Shown piece by piece: positions 26,009 to 33,638 of a stretch of DNA of 64,000 nucleotides; position 1 is the first letter of the stretch; every line of letters starts with the position of its first letter. This DNA comes from Streptomyces tibetensis. Lineage in GTDB: Bacteria; Actinomycetota; Actinomycetes; Streptomycetales; Streptomycetaceae. The position numbers and the translations under genes are program-made. The notes beneath the pieces were generated by a model. The model saw only the letters and a list, made by a program, of their open reading frames with translations. It did not search any database and had not been told where the DNA came from. The stretch covers positions 124,001-188,000 of the forward strand of contig NZ_SZVW01000019.1 of assembly GCF_007655005.1 (NCBI RefSeq). Reading direction: 5' to 3'.

Positions 26009-27415
26009 CTACGCAGCCCGCGGCACCGTCGGCAGCGGATCGGCAACGTGCATCGACCGCCCCGCCCCGAGGTCCGCCAGAATCGCCGCCGACGCCCGAT
26101 GCCCGGAGTGCAGAGCACCCTGGACCGTACTGGTGTCCCGGTGATCCCCACACACATACAGTCCGGCGATCAACCGCACCGGCCGCCGCAGATCATGCGG
26201 CGGCCGCATCGCCGGCACCGCCTCCACCGTCCGGTGCACGGCCAGCGTCTCCCACCGTGCCGTCGACACCCCGTACAACCGCGCCAGATGCATGCGCACC
26301 GCCGTGTCGACGTCCCCGGGGTACCGCCCGAGCACCGTCGACGACACCAGTGACCGCCCCGCCGGCGCCCGGGTCGGGTCGACCTGGCTGACCACCGCCG
26401 TGTGCGCGACCGGCCCGCCGAGGTCCGCGTCGAGCAGCAGTGACGCGCCCGTTTCCGGCGGCTCGTCGGTCGTGTGGTGCACCACCGTCACCGGGTGGAA
26501 CTCCGGCACCCGCAGCCCGGGCAGCAGCTCGGCGGCGGCGCGCGCGCCCGTCGCCACCAGAACCGCCCGGCACCGGATCTCACCGTGCTCCGCGGTGGTC
26601 ACCGAGGTCGTCGAGACGGACGTGACGCGCACGCCGGTGTGCACCGTGCCCGGCGGGAGTGTGCGCGCCAGCTGCTCCGGCAGGGCCTCCGCACCGCCCT
26701 GAGGCAGACACAACCGGCCCCGCGCGAAGGCGCGCAGCGCGAGGTCCGCGCACCGGCTGGACGTCGTCAGGCCCGGGTCGCACAGCAGGGCGGCGAGCAG
26801 CGGACGCAGAAAGCCGTCGATCGTACGGGCGGGCAGTCCGCGCGCCGCCAGGGCCTCCCCGGCGGGCAACTCCGGGCGGGCCAGCAGCCGTTCGGCCGGT
26901 GTACCCGCGAGCCGGGTCAGGGCGGCGCCGAGCCGGGCCTGGTCGACCGCCGTGCCCAGCGGAGCGCCGGGCCGGCTGCGGGGGACCGAGACCTGCCGGC
27001 CGGGCACGGCCGACGGCCTCCGGGTCTGCCTGGGCGCGGACGGCGACCGGGGAGCACTCGCGAGCGCGCGAGCCGCGTGCAGTGCGCCCCTTGCGCCCCC
27101 TGCGCCCGGCTGTACGCCGGCACGGTGGTGGCGTCCGTCGCCGTGCAGCAGGACACCGGGCGCGAAGGGCCGCAGCACCAGCCCGTCGAGACCGGGTGTC
27201 AGTCGTAGTTCCGGATACGCCGTGGACAGCAACTGGCCGATCCTGTCGAGCCGGAAGCCGTCGACCTTCTCCGTCGCCATGCGGCCGCCGACCCCGTGGG
27301 CGGCCTCCAGGACCATGGTCGTCACTCCTGCGCTGGTCAGCCGGTGCGCGGCCGAGAGTCCGGCGACCCCGGCCCCCACGACGACCACGTCCGCCTGGTA
27401 CGCGGGCTCAAGCAC
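26009..27415 (-). CDS. FAD-dependent oxidoreductase (amine-oxidase/phytoene-desaturase fold)
   Basis: A 468-residue flavoprotein. The FAD-binding N-terminus is VVVVGAGVAGLSAAHRL, followed by VLEAAHGVGGRM (the GG motif of the amine-oxidase superfamily). The C-terminus has LYVCGDHRDTSTVQGALHSG, the second FAD-binding motif. The segment at residues 95-145 is Ala/Pro/Arg-rich and looks like an insertion. Members oxidise amines, terpenoids or porphyrinogens; the substrate here is unknown. GTG at 27415 is the only sensible start. Confidence 0.85.
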   Translation of the reverse strand: MLEPAYQADVVVVGAGVAGLSAAHRLTSAGVTTMVLEAAHGVGGRMATEKVDGFRLDRIGQLLSTAYPELRLTPGLDGLVLRPFAPGVLLHGDGRHHRAGVQPGAGGARGALHAARALASAPRSPSAPRQTRRPSAVPGRQVSVPRSRPGAPLGTAVDQARLGAALTRLAGTPAERLLARPELPAGEALAARGLPARTIDGFLRPLLAALLCDPGLTTSSRCADLALRAFARGRLCLPQGGAEALPEQLARTLPPGTVHTGVRVTSVSTTSVTTAEHGEIRCRAVLVATGARAAAELLPGLRVPEFHPVTVVHHTTDEPPETGASLLLDADLGGPVAHTAVVSQVDPTRAPAGRSLVSSTVLGRYPGDVDTAVRMHLARLYGVSTARWETLAVHRTVEAVPAMRPPHDLRRPVRLIAGLYVCGDHRDTSTVQGALHSGHRASAAILADLGAGRSMHVADPLPTVPRAA

Positions 27416-27711
27416 GTGCCCCTCCTCGAGGTTGCGCGGGCGCTGGAGACGTCATGCCCTCAACAGGCCCCAGGGATACGCGAGTTCTGGTCGAGGGTAG
27501 GACCGTGATCGGTCAACGGGAGTCGCGCATCGGCAGGGCACGGTCGCACGGCGGTCGCATTCACACGCCTTGTGGGCATCAAGTGGTCACAGGAGGCTGG
27601 AGTGCGGATCGGTGAGGTGTCTCGGATCGACCGGTCGAATCCCGGACAGGCGGCCGGTGCGCGCCGGTCGGTCCCATGACACGGCGGCCGGTGTGTGCCG
27701 GTGGCGAGCCG

Positions 27712-28614
27712 TCACAGTGCCGCCCTGATCGCTCCCTCGATCTCCGGGAAGGCGAACCGGAAGCCCGACTCCAGCAGACGGGCCGGCAGCACCCTGGCAC
27801 TGCCGAGGACGTCCCCGGCCATCTCGCCCAGCACGGTCCGCAGCACGGTCGCGGGCACCGGGAACAGGGTCGGGCGGTGCAGCACGCGCCCCATCGCCGC
27901 CGTGATCTCACGGTTCGTCACAGGGTTCGGTGCGGTGACGTTGAACGGCCCCGACAGGCCGTCGGTCTCGATGAGATGCCGGATCGCGGCGACCTCGTCG
28001 TGCAGCGCGACGAACGACCAGTACTGCCGCCCGTCGCCCATCCGCCCGCCGGCCCCCGCCCGGAACAGCGGGAACAGCCGCCCCCAGGCGCCGCCCTCGC
28101 GGGAGACGACCAGCCCGGTCCGGGTGAACACCGTGCGCACACCGGCCTCCCGGGCGGGTGCGGTGGCCCCCTCCCACTCGACGCAGAGCGCGGGCAGGAA
28201 CCCCTCTCCCGCGGGCGCGCTCTCGTCGACCGTGCGCTCGCCGGTCTCTCCGTAGTAGCCGATGGCGCTGCCGTTCACGAAGACCCGCGGCCGGTCCTTC
28301 GCGTCCAGCGACGCCACCGCCTCGGCGAGGGCCGCCGTGCCGTTCACCCGGCTGTCGCGGATCCGTCGCTTGTAGGCATCCGTCCAGCGCCGGTCGCCGA
28401 CGCCGGCCCCGGCCAGGTTCACCACCGCATGGCATCCGGCGAGCCCGGCCGCGTCCACCCGCCCGCCCTCGGGGTCCCAACGGATCTCCCCGGCCGAGCG
28501 GGGCGTGCCGCGCACCAGGCGGCGCACCTCGTGTCCGTCGGCGGTCAGGGACCGCACCAGGGCGCTGCCGATGAGCCCGGACGCACCCGCCACCGCGAAT
28601 CTTGAATGTTCCAT
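27712..28614 (-). CDS. TIGR01777/SDR39U1-type epimerase-like protein
   Basis: A 300-residue atypical short-chain dehydrogenase. The nucleotide-binding motif is FAVAGASGLIGSALVRSL; further hallmarks are RWDP, VNLAGAGVGDRRW, SAIGYYG (with the Tyr of the family), RTGLVVSREGG and FNVTAPNPVTN. Members are widespread and bind NADP(H), but their role is unresolved. ATG at 28614 starts at the Rossmann fold. It is divergent from the GNAT gene at 28686. Confidence 0.88.
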   Translation of the reverse strand: MEHSRFAVAGASGLIGSALVRSLTADGHEVRRLVRGTPRSAGEIRWDPEGGRVDAAGLAGCHAVVNLAGAGVGDRRWTDAYKRRIRDSRVNGTAALAEAVASLDAKDRPRVFVNGSAIGYYGETGERTVDESAPAGEGFLPALCVEWEGATAPAREAGVRTVFTRTGLVVSREGGAWGRLFPLFRAGAGGRMGDGRQYWSFVALHDEVAAIRHLIETDGLSGPFNVTAPNPVTNREITAAMGRVLHRPTLFPVPATVLRTVLGEMAGDVLGSARVLPARLLESGFRFAFPEIEGAIRAAL

Positions 28615-28685
28615 AAATCCATCCTGCCGGGTGGCCCCGTAAAACCCTTGCAAGGCCCCGATCCGCTCGCCGTAGGGTGACGCCC

Positions 28686-29183
28686 ATGTCCGAGCTCCCC
28701 GAACCGCGCATCCGCACCGCCCGTACCGAGGACGACGACGAGCTGGCCCTGCTCGACCGGCTCGCCTGGTCGCCGCTGCACGCGGTGAAGCCCGAGCCGC
28801 AGCCGCCGTACGCTCCCTTCTTCAACGAGCGGCACGCCCCCGGGGACTGTCTGGTCGCCGAGCTCGGCGACCGTCTCGCGGGCTACGTCCTGCTCGGTTT
28901 CCCCACCGAGCTCGACTCGAACCGGCACGTCCGCCAGATCCAGGGCCTCGCCGTCGCCGAGGAGGCGCGCGGCCGGGGCGTCGGGCGGGCACTGGTCCGG
29001 GCGGCTGTCGACGAGGCCCGCCGGCGAGGCGCCCGCCGCATCACCCTGCGCGTCCTCGGGCACAACACCCCGGCCCGGGCGCTCTACGCGGCAGAAGGGT
29101 TCGTGGTCGAGGGGGTCATGCCCGAGGAGTTCCTGCTCGACGGGGCCTACGTCGACGACGTGGTGATGGGGCGCTTCCTGTGA
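28686..29183 (+). CDS. GNAT-family N-acetyltransferase
   Basis: A 165-residue acetyltransferase. The acetyl-CoA pyrophosphate loop is at EEARGRGVGRALVRAAVDEA (R-x-x-G-x-G/A), preceded by a beta strand QIQGLAVAEE and followed by VLGHNTPARALYAAEGF, the usual C-terminal signature. ATG at 28686 is preferred to the start three codons upstream because GGGTGA precedes it. The acceptor is unknown; RimI-like peptide acetylation is possible. Confidence 0.88.
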   Translation: MSELPEPRIRTARTEDDDELALLDRLAWSPLHAVKPEPQPPYAPFFNERHAPGDCLVAELGDRLAGYVLLGFPTELDSNRHVRQIQGLAVAEEARGRGVGRALVRAAVDEARRRGARRITLRVLGHNTPARALYAAEGFVVEGVMPEEFLLDGAYVDDVVMGRFL

Positions 29184-29190
29184 GCCGGGG

Positions 29191-30375
29191 CTACGACGCG
29201 GCCAGCTCGCCCGTGTCCACCGGTGCCGTCGCACCCGCCGCGCTCCGCGCGTCGGAGGCGACCTCGTCCGCAGTCAGGACGTAACCCGTCTCGGCGTCCG
29301 AGGTGGAGCGGGCGAAGACCACGCCGAACACCCGCCCGTCGGTGGTGAGCAGCGGGCCGCCGGAGTTGCCCGGGCGGACCGTGGAGCGGATCGAGTAGAT
29401 CTCCCGGGTGGCCGTCCCGTCGTTGTAGATGTTCTGGCCCGTGGCCCGCACCCGGTTCGCGACCGTCGCCGCCTGCAGGTTCAGATCGCCGTCCTGCGGA
29501 TAGCCGGCGACGACCGCCGAGTCACCGCGCTCGGCGTCGTCGTCGAACCGCAGCACGGGCGCCCTGAGGCCCGGCACGTACAGCACCGCCACGTCCTTCT
29601 GCGGATCGAACAGCACCACCCGCGCCTCGTACGTCCGCCCGACGCCGCCGATCTGCACGGTCGGCTCGTCGATGCCCGCCACCACATGGGCGTTGGTCAT
29701 CACGTGCTCGCGCGCGTACACGAACCCGCTGCCCTCGCGCCCCTGGGTGCCCGCGACGCCCTCGACCTTCACCGTGCTCCGCTTGGCCGCGTCGGTGGCG
29801 GCCGCCGTGACGCTGTCGCCGGTCGGCTTCGCGACCTCGGCCGTCGACTCGTTCTCGAAGGGGTTGAAGACCTGCGGGAAGCCCGCCTGCGTCAGCGCGG
29901 ACGTGGCCCCCGAGAACCAGGCCGGGGTGGTGTCCGGCATCGTCCGCTGCACGGCTCCGAGCAGCCGCGAGTCCCGGATCGCCGAGGTGACCAGCGGCGA
30001 CGAGGACGCGCCCAGGACACTCGCGGCCACCCACGCCACGATCAGCACGGCCACCGCGTTGGCCACCGCCCCGCCGACGCCGTCCGCCACCCGCAGCGGC
30101 CCCCGGTCCAGCTCCCGCCGCAGCCGCAGCGCGAGGCGCCCCGCCAGCTCGTGTCCCACCACCGCCGGGAGCAGCACCGTGAACACCGCCGTCAGCGTCG
30201 CCCGCGTCGTGCCCGCCTCCACCAGGTCCATGACCCACGGCAGGATCCACACGCCGACGACCGCACCGCCCACGAAGCCCGCCAGCGACACGCAGCCGGC
30301 CACCAGCCCGCGCCGGTACCCGGACGCCGCGTAGGCCAGGACGACCAGCAACAGCAGGATGTCGAGCAGGTCCAC
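29191..30375 (-). CDS. MarP-type membrane-bound trypsin-like serine protease
   Basis: A 394-residue protein with the layout of mycobacterial MarP: a CvpA-like N-terminal region with four membrane segments (residues ~1-125), then an extracellular trypsin-like domain. The triad is visible: His in MTNAHVV, Asp in FDPQKDVAVLYV, Ser in VRPGNSGGPLL. In mycobacteria MarP supports acid and oxidative resistance; the role here is inferred. The start is GTG 30375. It converges on the GNAT gene with a seven-base gap. Confidence 0.9.
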   Translation of the reverse strand: MDLLDILLLLVVLAYAASGYRRGLVAGCVSLAGFVGGAVVGVWILPWVMDLVEAGTTRATLTAVFTVLLPAVVGHELAGRLALRLRRELDRGPLRVADGVGGAVANAVAVLIVAWVAASVLGASSSPLVTSAIRDSRLLGAVQRTMPDTTPAWFSGATSALTQAGFPQVFNPFENESTAEVAKPTGDSVTAAATDAAKRSTVKVEGVAGTQGREGSGFVYAREHVMTNAHVVAGIDEPTVQIGGVGRTYEARVVLFDPQKDVAVLYVPGLRAPVLRFDDDAERGDSAVVAGYPQDGDLNLQAATVANRVRATGQNIYNDGTATREIYSIRSTVRPGNSGGPLLTTDGRVFGVVFARSTSDAETGYVLTADEVASDARSAAGATAPVDTGELAAS

Positions 30376-30563
30376 GCACGCCGCCTTTCTCTCGGAACCC
30401 CTTAATACGCGGGGGGAGGGCCCGTTGATCAGTCACACGCGCACGGGTGATCGGAATCGGCCGCGGGCGTGCACAGGGAAAAACGCCGCGGACCGTGACG
30501 ATGGTTCCACCGGGTGGCACACCACACATCGCGGACGGACCGGATCAGGCCGACAGTGGGACC

Positions 30564-31427
30564 ATGCGTGTCTTCCGAAGACGGCGGGGCGCACGCAGGC
30601 GCTACGCCGACGGGGCGCCCGGCATAGCCGGCCTGCCGCGCGCGGTCCGCGTGCTGCTCGGCTGCCTGCCGGGCGCCGCCGCCGTCATGGCGCTGTTCCT
30701 GTGCGCCCACGGCGTGGAGAACGCCGCCGGCACCGGCTCCCGCGCCACCCCGCCCCGCTCCCCGGCCAGGTCCTACACCGCTGCGCGCCCGCCCATCGAG
30801 CCGAGAGCGCACTGGCTGGGCGACGCCGCCCGCGCCCAGCCGCGCCCGCGCTACGACGACCGGGTCGCCGCCGTCTTCGTCCACCACACCGACTCGCCCA
30901 ACGGCTACGACTGCGCCGACGCGCCCCGCATCATCCGGGACCTCTACACCGGCCAGACCGGCACCCGCGACTGGGACGACATCGGCTACAACTTCGTCGT
31001 CGACCGCTGCGGCACCATCTACGAGGGCCGCGCCGGGGGCGTGGAGCGCGCCGTCACCGGCGCCCACACCCAGGGCTTCAACCACCGCACCGCGGGCATC
31101 GCCGCCCTCGGCACCTTCACCGAGGGCATGCCCGTCCCGCGGCCCATGATCCGCGCGATCGCCGCGCTGTCCGCGTGGAAACTGGGCCTGAGCGGCACCG
31201 ACCCGCGCTCGGACGTCCGCCTGGTCTCCAGCAACGGCCTGAGCCGGTACGCGGCCGGCACCACGGCCCGCCTGCCCGCCGTCGCGGGCCACAATGACGG
31301 CTACATGACCAGCTGCCCGGGCGCCGCCCTGCACGCCCGCCTGCCCGAGATCAGACAGCTCGCGGCCCGTCTCCAGGGCCGGCCGGACGATCCACGGCAA
31401 GGCCACAGCGAACGCGCAGCGTCCTGA
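30564..31427 (+). CDS. PGRP/amidase-2-type N-acetylmuramoyl-L-alanine amidase
   Basis: A 287-residue membrane-anchored or secreted protein. An Arg-rich start (MRVFRRRRGARRRYADG) precedes one hydrophobic segment (VRVLLGCLPGAAAVMALFLC). The PGRP domain follows: FVHHTDSPNGYDC (zinc His), WDDIGYNFVVDRCGTIYEGR (zinc/Tyr region), GAHTQGFNHRTAGIAALGTF (second His) and a later Cys in MTSCPGAAL where the third ligand normally lies. It should cleave the peptide from peptidoglycan. ATG 30564 is chosen; the frame is open upstream to 30447 but lacks a signal-like start. Confidence 0.9.
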   Translation: MRVFRRRRGARRRYADGAPGIAGLPRAVRVLLGCLPGAAAVMALFLCAHGVENAAGTGSRATPPRSPARSYTAARPPIEPRAHWLGDAARAQPRPRYDDRVAAVFVHHTDSPNGYDCADAPRIIRDLYTGQTGTRDWDDIGYNFVVDRCGTIYEGRAGGVERAVTGAHTQGFNHRTAGIAALGTFTEGMPVPRPMIRAIAALSAWKLGLSGTDPRSDVRLVSSNGLSRYAAGTTARLPAVAGHNDGYMTSCPGAALHARLPEIRQLAARLQGRPDDPRQGHSERAAS

Positions 31428-31480
31428 CATCCCGGCCCCCTACGGTCGTCCCCACAGTCAGCCGACCGGAGGCGGGGACC

Positions 31481-31816
31481 ATGGACAACAGCCGTACGAA
31501 GACCCCGGGCGACGCAGGAGGGCCGCAGCCGCGGACGGGGAGTACGCGCGGCCCCTGGGCGGTGCTCGGCGCGGTGGTGACCGTCCTCCTGGGACCGGCC
31601 GCGCTGACCGCGTCCGCCCTCGACCAGGCCAACGCCGCTCCGCTGCACCCCGCGGAGCGCCCTCGACCAAGCCGACGCCGCCCCGCTGCTGCACCCCACG
31701 GAGCGCCCTCGACCAGCCCAACGCCGCTCCGCTGCACCTCGCGGCCCGGGCCGACCGGACGCACCCGTACATCCCGTCCGACGCGAGCCGCCGCCGGGTC
31801 GCCTGATCAGCCCTGA
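31481..31816 (+). CDS. Small exported protein, frame shifted by internal repeats
   Basis: ATG 31481 starts a 111-residue frame: a short hydrophilic start, a hydrophobic export segment (WAVLGAVVTVLLGPAALTAS), then ALDQANAAPLHPAE. From 31616 the DNA repeats: units begin at 31616, 31659 and 31705 (43 and 46 bases, both one more than a multiple of three). Each unit therefore moves the frame by one, and the C-terminus read now is a Pro/Arg/Ser-rich shadow. With one unit, the frame would end ALDQPNAAPLHLAARADRTH and so on to a stop at about 31806. Either this is a recently broken gene or a length-variable switch. Function unknown. Confidence 0.45.
   Translation: MDNSRTKTPGDAGGPQPRTGSTRGPWAVLGAVVTVLLGPAALTASALDQANAAPLHPAERPRPSRRRPAAAPHGAPSTSPTPLRCTSRPGPTGRTRTSRPTRAAAGSPDQP
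31616..31747 (+). repeat. Three tandem 43/46-base repeats inside a coding sequence
   Basis: Each unit starts GCCCTCGACCARSCCRACGC. The first to second spacing is 43 bases and the second to third is 46. The units differ by a few substitutions and a CTG insertion. Confidence 0.9.
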
Positions 31817-31875
31817 AGCGTCAGCCGCCGCCTGATGGGCCCTGACGTGTCAGCCGCCCGATCGGCCCCGCAGCC

Positions 31876-32394
31876 TCAGCCCCTGAAGCGCTGCCACAGG
31901 CGGGGATAGCGCTCGGCGAGCAGCCCCTCGTTCTCGAGGTCGAGCGGCGTGCCCTCCGGTTCCGGGGGTGCCGGCGCGATCTCCAGGTCGGGGGCGACCA
32001 CGCCGGTGAGCTGCTCGTAGGCCTCGTCTGCCGCGTAGCCGAGCTCCTCGCCGTCGCCGTCGATCTCCTCGTCGAAGTCGTCCAGCAGATCGGCGAGCGC
32101 GTCCGGGTCGTGCACGGCGCCCTCGAACACCTCGCGCCCCTGGCCGATCAGCCAGCACCGGAAGAAGTCGAAGGCGTCGTCGCTCGCCCCGTCGAGCAGC
32201 ACCCAGGCGGCCCCCCACAGGTCCCAGCGATAGGCGCGGTTGTAGCGGGACTCGAAGTGCCGGGCGAAGTCCAGGACCGAGTCCGGATCCAGCTGGGCGA
32301 GCCGGTCCACGAGCAGGTCCGCCTGCTCCTCCGGGTCGCCCTCGGCGGCCTCCCGGGCGTCGTCCACCAGCTCCCAGAACTCCGTCTCGTCCAT
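31876..32394 (-). CDS. DUF4240 protein
   Basis: A 172-residue acidic soluble protein of the DUF4240 family. It starts MDETEFWELVDDAREAAEGD and contains the family segment FESRYNRAYRWDLWGAAWVL and GASDDAFDFFRCWLIGQGRE. Function is unknown; members are common in Streptomyces and Bacteroidetes. ATG 32394 is chosen over the adjacent GTG 32397. Confidence 0.88.
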   Translation of the reverse strand: MDETEFWELVDDAREAAEGDPEEQADLLVDRLAQLDPDSVLDFARHFESRYNRAYRWDLWGAAWVLLDGASDDAFDFFRCWLIGQGREVFEGAVHDPDALADLLDDFDEEIDGDGEELGYAADEAYEQLTGVVAPDLEIAPAPPEPEGTPLDLENEGLLAERYPRLWQRFRG

Positions 32395-32450
32395 CACGGG
32401 TCAAGCATCGGCCCTGGGACACAGGGGCGCACCCGGAGTGCGCGGGATCG

Positions 32451-33437
32451 TTATGCGCCGCTGCCGGGCCGGTAGAGCCGGGCCAGCCGTGCCGCGTCGG
32501 AGGCGAACCGCTCGCGCAGGCTCTCCGGCGCCAGCACCTCCACCTCCGGCCCCAGCGCCGCCAGCTGGGTGTGGGCGACCTCCTCGGACTCCACCGGCAG
32601 GGCTACCGTCACCCAGCCCCCCTCGTCCGGGGCGTCCGCGTCCGCCAGGGCCTCCCGGGCCGTCGGCGCGTCGAGGGCGTACGGCAGTGCGCGTACGCCG
32701 TCGGGGGACAGCCGCACCACGACCCGCGCCCGTAGCAGGGACCGGGCGAACTGTTCCGCCCGCTCCTCCCAGAAGGCGGGCAGGTCGAAGTCCGGCTCCC
32801 GCTCGAAGCGCTCACCGTCCGTGTCCACCGCCGTGAACCGGTCGATCCGGTAGACCCGGAACGACCCGGGCCCGGCCACCCGGGCGCACAGGTACCAGAC
32901 ACCCGCCTTCAGCACGAGCCCGTACGGCTCCAGCTCCCGGACGACCTCGTCCTCACCGCGCCGGTAGCGCGCGCCGATCCGCCGGTCGTCCCACACCGCG
33001 TCGGCGACGGCCGGCAACAGCGCGGGTGTCTTCGGCTCCTTGAACCAGTTCGGCGCGTCCAGGTGGAACCGCTGGGCGGCCGACCGGGAAGCGTCCCGCA
33101 GGGAGGGCAGCAGCGCCGCCGACACCTTCAGCCGGGCCGCCGAGGCGGCGTCCTCCAGACCCATCTCGCGCAGCGCCCCCGGCACCCCGGACAGGAACAG
33201 CGCCTCGGCCTCACCGCGGTGCAGCCCGGTCAACCGCGTTCGGTACCCGCCGACCAGGCGGTACCCGCCGGCCCGGCCCCGGTCCGCGTACACCGGCACA
33301 CCCGCCTCCGACAGCGCCTGCGCGTCGCGGGTGACCGTCCGCTCCGAGACCTCCAGCTCGCGGGCGAGCTCGGCGGCCGTCATGGAGGGCCGGGACTGGA
33401 GCAGCAGCACCATCTTGATCAGCCGGGCAGCACGCAT
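32451..33437 (-). CDS. WYL-domain transcriptional regulator
   Basis: A 328-residue DeoR-like regulator. The N-terminal helix-turn-helix is MTAAELARELEVSERTVTRD, followed by AGGYRLVGGYRTRLTGL. The WYL domain follows (GVWYLCARVAGPGSFRVYRI, with the W-Y-L core), and a C-terminal WCX region (VALPVESEEVAHTQLAALG). WYL proteins sense ligands, often nucleic acids or nucleotides, and regulate stress genes. ATG 33437 is chosen; the frame upstream is repeat sequence. Targets unknown. Confidence 0.9.
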   Translation of the reverse strand: MRAARLIKMVLLLQSRPSMTAAELARELEVSERTVTRDAQALSEAGVPVYADRGRAGGYRLVGGYRTRLTGLHRGEAEALFLSGVPGALREMGLEDAASAARLKVSAALLPSLRDASRSAAQRFHLDAPNWFKEPKTPALLPAVADAVWDDRRIGARYRRGEDEVVRELEPYGLVLKAGVWYLCARVAGPGSFRVYRIDRFTAVDTDGERFEREPDFDLPAFWEERAEQFARSLLRARVVVRLSPDGVRALPYALDAPTAREALADADAPDEGGWVTVALPVESEEVAHTQLAALGPEVEVLAPESLRERFASDAARLARLYRPGSGA

Positions 33438-33474
33438 AGGGCCATCATGGTGCGTGTTCGGGTGCGGGTGTGCG

Positions 33475-33600
33475 GGGGGCCCGTCGCGCCCACGCGGCGA
33501 AGCCGCATATCGGTACAGCCCCGCGCCCCAGAAACAGGCCCGCTCGGCACGCCCGTTCTGGGGGCGCGGGGAACTGCGCGACAAGCCCCCACCGGCCCGC
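33475..33600. repeat. Dispersed GC-rich intergenic repeat, inverted pair
   Basis: Two parts of the repeat face each other: a reverse copy (CCCACGCGGCGAAGCCGCAT, then CCCCGCGCCCCAGAA) and a forward copy (TTCTGGGGGCGCGGGGAACT). They pair into a large hairpin about 40 bases downstream of the aceE stop, so it may end aceE transcription. Confidence 0.75.
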
Positions 33601-33638
33601 AGCCGACGAACGACCGGGACCGATGGGGGCCGCAGACC

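Noticed and set aside
27416-27711. A small gene upstream of the FAD oxidoreductase
   Set aside because: The open frames here are short, lack ribosome-binding sites and have shadow-like composition.
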